Positions 55,837 through 64,000 of a stretch of 64,000 nucleotides of DNA are shown here, one piece after another. The stretch spans positions 277,110-341,109 of the forward strand of contig SEBV01000009.1 in the NCBI GenBank assembly GCA_004172865.1. The letters are read 5' to 3'. How positions within the stretch are numbered: position 1 is the stretch's first letter; the number at the start of each line of letters is the position of its first letter. The notes beneath the pieces were generated by a model. It saw only the letters and a program-made list of their open reading frames with translations. It was not told the DNA's origin and did not search any database. Source of the DNA: Gammaproteobacteria bacterium. GTDB taxonomy: Bacteria > Pseudomonadota > Gammaproteobacteria > Pseudomonadales > Cellvibrionaceae. The position numbers and the translations under genes are program-made.

Positions 55837-58368
55837 TTAAAATTTGAGCACAAGACTGGAATCAATTTTGAGTAATTCGCGCTTGAAAATTTGCTGGATT
55901 ATAGCAAGCGCATCATCAGTTTCCGCTTCAAAGCGCAAAGTTAATGCGGGTGACGTATTGGATGCACGCACCAAGCCCCAACCTTTGCTGTAATCCACGC
56001 GTACACCGTCAATGGTGGTGATATTTCCATGTTGGAAATCGCCGGTCTCGCTTAATTTTTTGATTAAATCAAATTTCACGTTATCGGGCACTGCCACTTT
56101 AATTTCGGGCGTGATAATTAATTGTGGAAATGCCGAGAAAATATCATCAATGTTTTGATCGCGAAGCGTAATAATTTCCAGCAAACGCGCCATGGCATAA
56201 ATGCCATCATCAAAACCATACCAGCGATCTTTGATAAAAATATGACCGGAGTATTCACCACCAATCAATGCGCCAGTTTCCACCATTTTCGCTTTCATGG
56301 GCGAGTGACCGGTTTTCCACATAATTGGACGACCGCCGTAGCCACTGATCACCTGATTTAATTGACGCGAACATTTCACGTCAAATAAAACATCGGCACC
56401 CGGGTGACGCGCCAAAATATCTTTGGCAAATAACATTAATAAACGATCTGGCCAAATAATGTCACCTTTAGGTGTGACAACCACTAATCTGTCACCATCG
56501 CCGTCAAAGGCCACACCAATATCAGCGTTCACTTCTTTTACTTTTTCGATAAGCGCAAACAAATTACTTTCTTGCGTTGGGTCCGGGTCGTGATTGGGAA
56601 AGGTACCATCCAAATCGCAATACAGTGGTGTGACGCGGCAACCCAATTCTTCAAATAATTGTGGCGCTACTACACCGGTGACTGCATTGCCTGCATCAAT
56701 AACAATGGAGACATCGCCCGCTAATGCAACATCAGAAAAAATACGCTCAATGTAATGCGGAATTATTTCACGGAAAGATTCTTCACCAATTCCCTGATGC
56801 ACATGCTGCGTCAGAATTCGCGTGCGTAATTGCATGACAGCTTCATCGGCCAAGGCATTATTTCTGATCACAACTTTAAAGCCATTATATTCAGCGGGAT
56901 TGTGACTCGCAGTGACCATAACGCCACTGCGTACATCTGAAAAATGAAAGGTCGCAAAATACATTAGCGGTGTTGGCACGATACCAATATTCACCACGTT
57001 ACAACCGGAGCGCAAAATACCGTTGATCAACGCAGTGGTTAATTCTTGGCTGTGGGTTCTGCCATCACGAGCAATAATTAATGATTGCTCTCCTTTATCT
57101 ATAGCTTCACTACCAATTGCCTGGCCGAGTTTTTCGGCGAAGGCTGCATCCAAATCTTTTCCAACAACGCCGCGAATATCGTAAGAGCGAAAAATATGTG
57201 CAGGAATACTGGCTTCATCAATAACAACTGGCGCCACTGATTGTTTTTTATTGCGAGTGTCATTCAAGCCTAAAATATCTTCATCTTCATCGATGACCGC
57301 AATATCCAAAATATCCTGCTTTTGAAACAACGGACTGGGGGCAGTATCTGCCATAGCGGCAATAGTTGCTTTATTAATATCTGAATTAGGAACGAGTTGT
57401 TGCTCGGTTTCCTTTTCAACTTTAACGAGGAAGCGGCTTAACACCAGCGCTAAAAATAAACTTAATGCGATAGCGCAACCTGTAGCAAGTATCCACAAGG
57501 TCGGTGCTTCTTCTGCTTGCTGAATTAATGCGTCCGATGGTGTGAAAGTAATTTGCCAATTGCTGTCCGGAATATCTATTGATTTGCTCGGGGCAGCGTT
57601 GCCGGCACCTGATTTAAAAACGAGAAGTGGTGCTGAGTTTGCAAATTTCTGTTCTAATTTCTTTTCACCCAAATTACTGGTATTTGTTGACGCTAATAAT
57701 TTTTTAACGGGTTCGCCATCCAGCGTTAGCATCAAAGTTCCAATCAACGGTAAATCTTTACCAGCGTGAACGGGTGCTACAAAATGTATTTGCCATTTTT
57801 CATTTATTAAGGCGGCTTCTGCGAAAGCATTTTCGTTGCGCTCGGCACGGCGCAACAAATCCAGCTCCGCATAGCGAATCGGTACTATGCCATTAGGGTC
57901 TACATCGACTTCACCGGCAACGAGAATTTTTAAATCAATTGCTTGGTCAACTTGCGGTACAAAAGAGGCGGCGAGCAATGGAAAGGTATCTTTATTTTTT
58001 TCGTTTAATGCCTGAATGACAGCGGTATTTTGTGCAAGCTGATTTAATTTTTCCTGATGCTCTGTGAGATATTTTTTAATCGCTACAGAACCTGAATCCA
58101 ACTCCTGCTGAATATATTTTTCTTCATTAGTTTCGGTGACATTTTTAACCATGATGCCGTATAAAAAATACGCCAGGATTAAATTTAAAATTAGCGCGCC
58201 GCCGAGCATCATAAATAATAAACGCTGTTGCGCTTCCGCTTTGCGCTTGGCTTGCTCTTTCGCGCGAATAGCGGAGCGTGAGCCACCGCCTGATGGGCTC
58301 GGCGCAATCATGGGCGGAATTTTTAACAGCCGCTGCGGTTTGTTTATGTCGCTATCGAGATCGTCCAC
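55837..58368 (-). CDS. algC: phosphomannomutase/phosphoglucomutase with membrane sensor-like N-terminus
   Basis: 843 aa. C-terminal ~455 residues form the alpha-D-phosphohexomutase: phosphoserine S488 in TASHNP, metal loop D622-G-D-G-D-R627, sugar loop GEYSGH (704-709) and phosphate loop RASNTSP (801-807). N-terminal region has two transmembrane helices (about 48-70 and 293-315) flanking a periplasmic domain, as in the long AlgC forms of pseudomonads. Interconverts Man-6-P/Man-1-P and Glc-6-P/Glc-1-P for exopolysaccharide and LPS. Precedes argB; dut, usual upstream neighbour, is missing. Confidence 0.95.
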   Translation of the reverse strand: MDDLDSDINKPQRLLKIPPMIAPSPSGGGSRSAIRAKEQAKRKAEAQQRLLFMMLGGALILNLILAYFLYGIMVKNVTETNEEKYIQQELDSGSVAIKKYLTEHQEKLNQLAQNTAVIQALNEKNKDTFPLLAASFVPQVDQAIDLKILVAGEVDVDPNGIVPIRYAELDLLRRAERNENAFAEAALINEKWQIHFVAPVHAGKDLPLIGTLMLTLDGEPVKKLLASTNTSNLGEKKLEQKFANSAPLLVFKSGAGNAAPSKSIDIPDSNWQITFTPSDALIQQAEEAPTLWILATGCAIALSLFLALVLSRFLVKVEKETEQQLVPNSDINKATIAAMADTAPSPLFQKQDILDIAVIDEDEDILGLNDTRNKKQSVAPVVIDEASIPAHIFRSYDIRGVVGKDLDAAFAEKLGQAIGSEAIDKGEQSLIIARDGRTHSQELTTALINGILRSGCNVVNIGIVPTPLMYFATFHFSDVRSGVMVTASHNPAEYNGFKVVIRNNALADEAVMQLRTRILTQHVHQGIGEESFREIIPHYIERIFSDVALAGDVSIVIDAGNAVTGVVAPQLFEELGCRVTPLYCDLDGTFPNHDPDPTQESNLFALIEKVKEVNADIGVAFDGDGDRLVVVTPKGDIIWPDRLLMLFAKDILARHPGADVLFDVKCSRQLNQVISGYGGRPIMWKTGHSPMKAKMVETGALIGGEYSGHIFIKDRWYGFDDGIYAMARLLEIITLRDQNIDDIFSAFPQLIITPEIKVAVPDNVKFDLIKKLSETGDFQHGNITTIDGVRVDYSKGWGLVRASNTSPALTLRFEAETDDALAIIQQIFKRELLKIDSSLVLKF

Positions 58369-58406
58369 AATGTCCCCTTGGTGATCATGATTTAATTACA
58401 AATTGA

Positions 58407-59612
58407 TTATTGTTTGGCAGTTAGGTTCTGCGCGATTATCGCAATAATATCGCGCGCTAATTGTTGTTTGCTGCGTTGGCTTATTTCTATACGTTGTTTA
58501 ATGTCGATAACCGTAACGGCATTATCGTCGGCATTAAAACCAATTCCTGCTGCACTTATATCGTTGGCAATAATTAAATCCAGATTTTTTCGAAGCAATT
58601 TTTGCTGGGCATATTCCAATAGGTTTTCACTCTCCGCCGCAAAACCAACGGTGTAAGGTTTTGACGGGAGTGCCGCGATGCTTGCTACTATGTCTGGATT
58701 TTTTACTAACTTAAGCGTGATAGTTTCGTCTGCCGTTTTTTTAATTTTCTGCGCGGCAATTTCAGCAGGGCGATAATCTGCAACCGCCGCCGCCGCGATA
58801 AACACATCGCAAGAACTGGCATCTTTCAAACTTGCCGCTAGCATATCAGCAGCAGTAGTAACGTCTATTAGCTTGACGCGCTCCGGCGGCGCAAGTTGCG
58901 TAGGGCCGGAAATTAATATTACTTGCGCGCCCGCATCTACCGCCGCTTGGGCGATGGCGTAACCCATTTTGCCAGAACTGTGATTGCTGATATAACGCAC
59001 CGGATCAATCGCCTCGCGCGTGGGGCCAGCGGTGATCACGACTTTTTTCCCGGCCAAAATTCCCGACGCAAATAAACCTGCGGCGGCATCCACCAACGCC
59101 AGCGGTTCTAACATACGACCAGGGCCAACATCGCCACAAGCTTGTTCACCGGCAGCGGGCCCGAATATCGCAGTCTTGCGTTCGATCAAAATCTCAACGT
59201 TAGCCTGCGTGCTCGCATTGCGCCACATCCCTTGGTTCATAGCGGGCGCTACGGCGATAGGAGCGGAAGTTGCGAGACAAACTGTGGTGAGCAAATCATT
59301 GCCCTGCCCCTGAACCAGTCGCGCGATAAAGTCTGCGCTGGCGGGCGCGATCAATATCAAATCCGCCCAGCGCGCTAATTGGATATGACCCATCCCAGCT
59401 TCAGCTTCAGGATCGAGCAGTGTGGTGTGAACCGGGTTGCCGGACAGCGCCTGCATAGTTAAGGACGTAATAAATTCTTGCGCGGCGGCGGTCATCACCA
59501 CGCGTACCTCGGCACCGGCATCTTGCAGGCGGCGCACGAGATCAGCACTTTTATAAGCAGCTATACCGCCGGTTACACCGAGCAAAATACGTTTATTGGT
59601 GAGCGAACTCAT
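58407..59612 (-). CDS. coaBC: bifunctional phosphopantothenoylcysteine decarboxylase/synthase
   Basis: Two consecutive steps of coenzyme A synthesis. 401 aa. CoaC flavoprotein domain at 1-185 with catalytic H76 (GMGHIQLARW), substrate motif PAMN and C159 in ACGDVGPGRM; CoaB synthetase domain at 190-401 with ITAGPTREAIDPVRYISNHSSGKMG, KIKK and LVKNPDI. Only 38 bp separate its stop from algC. In pseudomonads it is divergent from radC; here two genes are interposed. Confidence 0.97.
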   Translation of the reverse strand: MSSLTNKRILLGVTGGIAAYKSADLVRRLQDAGAEVRVVMTAAAQEFITSLTMQALSGNPVHTTLLDPEAEAGMGHIQLARWADLILIAPASADFIARLVQGQGNDLLTTVCLATSAPIAVAPAMNQGMWRNASTQANVEILIERKTAIFGPAAGEQACGDVGPGRMLEPLALVDAAAGLFASGILAGKKVVITAGPTREAIDPVRYISNHSSGKMGYAIAQAAVDAGAQVILISGPTQLAPPERVKLIDVTTAADMLAASLKDASSCDVFIAAAAVADYRPAEIAAQKIKKTADETITLKLVKNPDIVASIAALPSKPYTVGFAAESENLLEYAQQKLLRKNLDLIIANDISAAGIGFNADDNAVTVIDIKQRIEISQRSKQQLARDIIAIIAQNLTAKQ

Positions 59613-59764
59613 GGGCGCGCCTTAGCGAAAATGAACAATTGTTAATTGTAGCGCAATGTAACTGACTACTAACTCCAGAAACAGCCAAATATCACCGCTA
59701 ATTGCCGGATAACTGAAAATTTTTAGGTGATGGGAGACGCCAAGGCTGCAAGACTAACGTCCTC

Positions 59765-61900
59765 TTATTTCAAGAGGACGATATTCGCTTCCGGCAGATA
59801 GCATTCGGTTTGGAGCACGCCCTTGTTGGCGTTGAAAGATGTAGTCGCGACTATCTGGCTATCGCGCTTTAAAAAGACCGATTTTACGGCTTGGCCGAAT
59901 TGAAAATAATAGATGTCCGACTCCCGGCAAACGCCGCCGCTAACGAAATAAATACCGTGATCATCAACTTTTAACAGTTTGCTGTAATCGCCGAGCGCTG
60001 ATCCAAGTTGCTCCAAAGCATCGCCCTTGCTGTGCAAAACCCAAAGCGCACTTTCGCCCAGATACTGGAAATAAATATCGCCTTTATATTCCACCGCCGA
60101 ACCCACTGAACCAAAGGTCAGCTGCTTTTGCTGATTGCTGCCAAGGTCATTACGCCACAGGTTTCTCACCTCACCGCTGGTTTTTACCGCGAGCAAGCGT
60201 TTATTAGCGGCGGAATAAGCGAGCGGTTCAATTCTTTCGGTACCCGCCAAAAGCAAAGCGTTTTCCGACGTTTCCAGATTGTGGTGATAAATCTGCGTAC
60301 CAGCGTTATAAACCAAATGAGCACCATCTGCCGACCACACAATAGCACCGACTTTTTTAGGAATGGGTTGGCTGGTTAGCTGCCGCTCTTGGCCATTCTC
60401 AACTAGCCACAAATGGGTTTGATTATTGCGCACCGAGGCGTAGACAACTTTCTCGCCATCGGGTGAAAAGCTCGCGGAATAATTGAGGTCGGTGGTGTCG
60501 GTCAATCGGGTTTTAGCGCCATCTAACCCAAGGTGGACAATATTGGAACTGCGCTTCTCCTCGGTGTAGAAAATCGCCTGACCATCGGGACTGAAGCGTG
60601 GCCGCGAGAAAATTTTATCTTTGGTGTCGGCCAGCGGAATCGCAAGCTGCTCGCCATTGGTATAGAGCGCGAAAAGTTTTCGCTCTTCCTCCGCGTATAC
60701 CAAAACGCCGCTGCCATCGGGAATCCAGCTAATGTCTACCGCTGAAAAATCCAGTTGTGATCGGGAAATAGGGCTTTGGTTTTCATTCAAAAAATCTATT
60801 TGAACGGCGCCTTTGTGCAGGCTGGCGACAGCGGTTTTCTTTTTTAACACAGTGCTGGCGATGGGATTGGTTACGCCTTCAAGATCATCCAACAGCTTGA
60901 GTTGTTGGTCCTGAATGGCGTATCGGTAGCGGGCGTTGCCTGCGTTCGGCCCCTGCTTGGCGACGATTTCGAGGGTGTTTTCATCCCACCAGGTCACGCT
61001 GAAAATACGGCCCTGCCATTGGCTCAACAATTGTTTTTCGAGCAGACGATTGGTGGCGAGGTCGAGCGAGAAGATATGAAAAGAATAAAGGAAGTTTTGC
61101 TTCTCATAAAAATTAGGCCCTAGAGGCAGACCTTCGCGATGCTTAACTTCAACCGCCACCAGCGATTTCCCCGCGGGCGACCAGGACAATTTAAACCACG
61201 ACCCATCACTGTTAGCGATGCGCCAATCCTTACCGGTATTGTCGCGAATAATAATTTCACTTTCCGTTTCACCGGGATGGCGCGCGTTAAATTTCTCGCG
61301 AATATAGGCCACATGATTATTGTCGGGATGCGGCGCGGCGTTGCGCTCGTGCCCGGTTTCGTTGGTGTAACCTTGAGTCGAGCTAAATACCGTTTTGTGA
61401 TTTTTCACAATCGGCAGGGCTCTCATGCTGAATCCATAAAAAGTCAGAAGCAGGATCGCAACTACACCGGCGAAAGCAAACCGCAGCCTATGCTGGTAAA
61501 AGAAAAGTTTCGGGTTTATCTCATTAGCGACTTTGAATTCAGCGATTTGCAGCGCTGGCGTAATCGCGCTGGAAAACAAGGGCTCAATAGTGAGTTGATA
61601 ACCGCGTTTGGAGTAGTGGGCGATAATATCTCGCTCACCGATCAGCTCAACAAATGCGCTTCTAAGGGCATTAATACTTTTTTGCACCGAGCCGTGGGTG
61701 ACGACGCGGCCCTGCCACAACCGTTCCATCAACTCTTCGTTGCTAATAACCCGTTTGTGGTTAGCGGCAAGGTAGTGCAAAACCGCCATCACTTTGGGTT
61801 GTAACTTAATAGATTTTTCGCCCAAGTTCAGGGTGTTGTGGGAGGGCGATACCTGTACATCGCCGAGCGTGAAGCCATTATCATTATCGTGTGCCATCAC
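59765..61900 (-). CDS. CadC-like membrane regulator with TolB-type propeller
   Basis: 711 aa. OmpR-type winged helix at about 10-108 (LGEKSIKLQPKVMAVLHYLAANHKRVISNEELMERLW), a transmembrane helix at about 140-158, then a periplasmic beta-propeller with PD40/TolB repeats (SPDGEKVVYAS, SPDGQAIFYTE, SADGAHLVYN). GTG start at 61900; an ATG follows at 61897. Such one-component regulators sense outside and bind DNA directly. An 11-bp direct repeat sits 16 bp upstream, a plausible autoregulatory site. Not part of the conserved coaBC-radC neighbourhood. Confidence 0.87.
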   Translation of the reverse strand: MMAHDNDNGFTLGDVQVSPSHNTLNLGEKSIKLQPKVMAVLHYLAANHKRVISNEELMERLWQGRVVTHGSVQKSINALRSAFVELIGERDIIAHYSKRGYQLTIEPLFSSAITPALQIAEFKVANEINPKLFFYQHRLRFAFAGVVAILLLTFYGFSMRALPIVKNHKTVFSSTQGYTNETGHERNAAPHPDNNHVAYIREKFNARHPGETESEIIIRDNTGKDWRIANSDGSWFKLSWSPAGKSLVAVEVKHREGLPLGPNFYEKQNFLYSFHIFSLDLATNRLLEKQLLSQWQGRIFSVTWWDENTLEIVAKQGPNAGNARYRYAIQDQQLKLLDDLEGVTNPIASTVLKKKTAVASLHKGAVQIDFLNENQSPISRSQLDFSAVDISWIPDGSGVLVYAEEERKLFALYTNGEQLAIPLADTKDKIFSRPRFSPDGQAIFYTEEKRSSNIVHLGLDGAKTRLTDTTDLNYSASFSPDGEKVVYASVRNNQTHLWLVENGQERQLTSQPIPKKVGAIVWSADGAHLVYNAGTQIYHHNLETSENALLLAGTERIEPLAYSAANKRLLAVKTSGEVRNLWRNDLGSNQQKQLTFGSVGSAVEYKGDIYFQYLGESALWVLHSKGDALEQLGSALGDYSKLLKVDDHGIYFVSGGVCRESDIYYFQFGQAVKSVFLKRDSQIVATTSFNANKGVLQTECYLPEANIVLLK

Positions 61901-61915
61901 AACTTACATACCTTT

Positions 61916-61939
61916 GAATTGCGCATAGGAATTGCGCAT
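61916..61939. repeat. 11-bp direct repeat upstream of the CadC-like gene
   Basis: GAATTGCGCAT at 61916-61926 and again at 61929-61939, period 13 bp, 16 bp from the regulator start. OmpR-type winged-helix proteins commonly bind tandem direct repeats, so this may be its own operator. Confidence 0.55.
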
Positions 61940-62102
61940 TGGGAATATCGTCTGAATAAACCCTTCTTATTGTTGTACCGCTAGCTTCACACAAATTCAG
62001 TGTTTCGGCCTTGGCTAATTCTGCAAGATTTTAGTGGCGTTATACAAGCCTTGCCATCAGCCACGTGATTTATATCTTATTGATTTTTATAGTATTAATT
62101 TT

Positions 62103-62121
62103 GGTAAGCAAAAGGTAAGCA
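62103..62121. repeat. 8-bp direct repeat upstream of the secreted-protein gene
   Basis: GGTAAGCA at 62103-62110 and 62114-62121, 11 bp apart (one helical turn), about 135 bp before the gene at 62255. Possible activator site; unrelated in sequence to the other direct repeat. Confidence 0.4.
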
Positions 62122-62254
62122 CGCGGTTTTTCCATGGTCAGTGTTTTTTTCCGGTGTTGCAATATATTCAACTTACGCACATCCACTGCAGAACATTCAC
62201 TGCACTAATTAGGGTGCTGCCTTAAACCGCCGACTCACCTACGAGGACAACATC

Positions 62255-62818
62255 ATGAAATTATTACTATCAACACTCGCGCTCGCATTTCCTTTACTCG
62301 CTATTGCCGCTGACGCCCCACCACTTGGCGACAAAGCACCGCTGGTATACGTCAACCAAAATCTGGGTTTCAATGTTACGGGCTACAAATATAAGCAATC
62401 CGAATTTCCCTGCGACATCGATAAAGTGCTAGTGGAAAACCTGGTCGAGCAAGCGCAATTCAGTGGCATAACGTTAAAACCCGTTTCCACAGCAGCCGAG
62501 ATTCGCAACGGCGTTATCCCAGTACTAGCGATAGATATTGAGCAACTAGTCCTTGGCGACCAGAAAAAGCGCCAGTTTGGTACCAAACAGGAATCCAGCC
62601 TACCCAAAGTGAAAGTTACGGCGGCGCTGGTCAAGAATAAAGATTCTATTGTCACCGCGAAACATACCTGCGCCATCATGACATTAAATGAATTTACCCA
62701 GACCAGTGACGTTACCGACTTGGGAACCTATGGTGTGACCGTTTGCTCCGCAACCCGCAAATGCTTAAGAGATTTAAGTAAGGATGTGGTTGAGTGGATG
62801 GCACCGCAAGTTCAGTAA
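62255..62818 (+). CDS. secreted protein of unknown function
   Basis: 187 aa with a signal peptide (MKLLLSTLALAFPLLAIA-AD). The mature part has four cysteines (FPCDID, HTCAIM, VCSATRKC) likely paired in the periplasm, and alternating polar/hydrophobic strands. No named family recognised. GAGGA before the ATG. Divergent from the CadC-like regulator, and therefore a candidate target of it. Confidence 0.7.
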   Translation: MKLLLSTLALAFPLLAIAADAPPLGDKAPLVYVNQNLGFNVTGYKYKQSEFPCDIDKVLVENLVEQAQFSGITLKPVSTAAEIRNGVIPVLAIDIEQLVLGDQKKRQFGTKQESSLPKVKVTAALVKNKDSIVTAKHTCAIMTLNEFTQTSDVTDLGTYGVTVCSATRKCLRDLSKDVVEWMAPQVQ

Positions 62819-62970
62819 TTACTAGTGGGCACAGTGCATGATGACTGTGCCCGCCTATTTACTTGACGAAATAGGCTGCAACTAGCATCCTGTGCGCGCT
62901 GATCCATGCATCATAAAAGGATCATAAATGGATTTATTGATAGCCGTAGTTTTAACGACAAGGAGCACTT

Positions 62971-63645
62971 ATGTCGATTACCGATTGGCCCGCCGCTGAA
63001 CGTCCCCGTGAAAAACTCTTACTAAATGGCCCTCAGGCTCTTTCAGACGCTGAACTGCTCGCGATTTTTTTACGCGTAGGCTGCGTGGGCAAATCTGCGG
63101 TCGACCTTGCACGAGAATTATTGAGTGAATACGGTGGTTTGCGGCCTCTGCTTGAGGCGAGCCAATCCGACTTCTGCAGAGGCTTAGGATTGGGGTCCGC
63201 AAAATATGCGCAGCTGCAAGCCGTGCTGGAAATGGGGCGACGCCACCTGTCGGCCAGCTTGAAAGAGGGCGATGCACTCACCAGCCCGGATTTGGTCCGC
63301 AGCTACTTAAGCGCACAATTGCGCCATCAACCGCGCGAAGTCTTTGCGGTGTTGTTTCTGGATAACCAGCATCGGCTAATCGCTTACGACGAATTGTTTT
63401 TCGGCACGATTGATGGAGCATCGGTTTACCCCAGAGAAGTTGTGAAAAAAGCGCTGGCTAGGAACTGTTCCGCTGTAATACTCGCTCACAATCATCCATC
63501 TGGAGTGGCCGAGCCAAGCCAGGCTGACCAGCGCATCACCCAACGCCTGCAAGATGCACTTAGTCTTGTCGATGTCCGGGTTATCGATCACATGGTTGTT
63601 GGCGACAGAGAAGTGATTTCCTTCGCGGAACGTGGCCTTCTTTAA
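62971..63645 (+). CDS. radC: RadC family JAMM-domain protein
   Basis: 224 aa. Helix-hairpin-helix region at about 50-95 and JAB1/MPN metalloprotease-like domain at 105-224 with H173-x-H175-P-S177 and D186 ([14 protein letters not shown]). Named radC, but a direct repair role in E. coli was withdrawn; function unsettled. Full-length. Followed by rpmB as in most gammaproteobacteria. AGGAG precedes the ATG. Confidence 0.95.
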   Translation: MSITDWPAAERPREKLLLNGPQALSDAELLAIFLRVGCVGKSAVDLARELLSEYGGLRPLLEASQSDFCRGLGLGSAKYAQLQAVLEMGRRHLSASLKEGDALTSPDLVRSYLSAQLRHQPREVFAVLFLDNQHRLIAYDELFFGTIDGASVYPREVVKKALARNCSAVILAHNHPSGVAEPSQADQRITQRLQDALSLVDVRVIDHMVVGDREVISFAERGLL

Positions 63646-63693
63646 AAATTAACGGATTTATCCATCTTTTTTGGCTAAAAAATCAGCTAGTCA

Positions 63694-63722
63694 TTGCTAT
63701 TGAAGGGTTGTTTTGGTATAAA
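63694..63722 (+). promoter_or_regulatory. probable rpmB promoter
   Basis: -35 TTGCTA (63694-63699), 17-bp spacer, -10 TATAAA (63717-63722). Would give a leader of about 230 nt before rpmB. The 12-mer GGGTTGTTTTGG lies in the spacer (63705-63716). Confidence 0.55.
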
Positions 63723-63752
63723 ACGCGGCTCTTTGCGGCAGGGTTGTTTTGG
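63705..63752 (+). repeat. 12-bp direct repeat around the rpmB promoter
   Basis: GGGTTGTTTTGG at 63705-63716 (promoter spacer) and 63741-63752 (early transcribed region), 36 bp apart. Meaning unknown; could be a regulator site or a duplication. Confidence 0.45.
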
Positions 63753-63956
63753 CTACTTAAAAGTAAGTGTCCAAATGAAGCGCCCCGCACAAATTTCCCT
63801 GTGAAGTTTGCCTGACTGACTCTATTTTCAGTCCGCGATTTTGAAGAATAGGCTGCTTACAACAATGCTCTAAGCTGGTTGTTAGTCTGTGTTACGGCTC
63901 CCAGCGCTGCCCACTTAACGGCTAGGCTTAGCGCGATTTATTAATGAGGCAATAGA

Positions 63957-64000
63957 ATGTCTAGAGTATGTCAAGTTACCGGCAAGCGTCCAATTACCGG
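63957..64000 (+). CDS. rpmB: 50S ribosomal protein L28, N-terminal codons only
   Basis: ATG at 63957 with GAGG upstream opens MSRVCQVTGKRPITG, the exact start expected of bacterial L28, and runs off the right edge after 14 complete codons. Position after radC is the conserved one. Confidence 0.93.
   Translation, partial: MSRVCQVTGKRPIT

Larger units (their letters stand above)
61901..62254. other. divergent regulatory gap
   Basis: 354 bp between the membrane regulator and the secreted-protein gene. Contains the two direct-repeat pairs listed separately and AT-rich promoter-like sequence around 62070-62095. No open frame with support. Confidence 0.6.

Noticed and set aside
61139..61804. 221-codon plus-strand frame inside the CadC-like gene
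   Set aside because: Antisense shadow; the minus-strand gene has clear winged-helix and membrane segments across the same bases.

Overview
The window reads as the chromosome of a gammaproteobacterium of the Cellvibrio type (Cellvibrionaceae). This is inferred from housekeeping gene order close to that of Pseudomonas (aroE-hemF-tsaC-dprA-LysM facing def-fmt-rsmB; gmk-rpoZ-spoT; yicC-rph, crc-pyrE, slmA-argB-algC-coaBC, radC-rpmB), combined with saprophyte traits: a poly-serine-linked lipoprotein, a large TonB-dependent receptor, a GH20 hexosaminidase and a lone flavin-dependent halogenase. No rRNA, tRNA, CRISPR array or insertion sequence was seen.

Layout. 1-2.8 kb: 5' part of prlC (running off the left edge), a gamma-carbonic anhydrase and a GNAT acetyltransferase. 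2.9-5.8 kb: an AT-rich block of four unrecognised secreted or membrane proteins. 5.8-9.4 kb: halogenase, an OxyR-like regulator with one redox cysteine replaced, and pirin. 9.6-17.5 kb: conserved housekeeping (shikimate, heme, tRNA t6A, DNA processing, formylation/deformylation, 16S rRNA methylation). 17.5-22.4 kb: LysR/SDR pair, TetR/lpd pair with two matched operators, ridA. 22.6-28 kb: a secreted protein lying where spoT and ridA are usually adjacent, then spoT, rpoZ, gmk and a small HTH protein. 28-30.4 kb: an Old Yellow Enzyme and a calcium-binding-type protein whose 3' end is frameshifted at a run of A.

30.4-42.4 kb is the most interesting region. Eight genes on the minus strand encode a TonB receptor, a fold-type III PLP deaminase, a GntP permease, an RpiR regulator, a D-aminoacylase-type deacylase, a RidA protein, a GH20 hexosaminidase and a KDG-type PfkB kinase. 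Together they spell out a route for N-acetyl-D-glucosaminate (the C1-oxidised GlcNAc end made by chitin LPMOs): uptake, release by hexosaminidase, deacetylation, dehydrative deamination to 2-keto-3-deoxygluconate, phosphorylation to KDPG. Near-palindromes of the form GAAAAT-N-ATTTTC lie upstream of the receptor and of the deaminase and are candidate RpiR operators.

42.4-48.7 kb: an 877-bp regulatory gap, a NarL-type response regulator overlapping a hybrid histidine kinase, and a convergent RCC1/PKD lipoprotein. 49-59.6 kb: yicC, rph, a membrane-anchored XRE regulator, crc (catalytic residues lost), pyrE, a DUF4124-type protein, slmA, argB, algC with its sensor-like N-terminus, and coaBC; dut is absent from its usual place. 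59.7-64 kb: a CadC-like membrane regulator with a beta-propeller sensor and direct repeats at its start, a secreted protein, radC, and the first codons of rpmB running off the right edge.

Starts were moved inward from the longest open frame where the first codon was TTG, GTG or lacked a ribosome-binding site; each case is stated in its entry.
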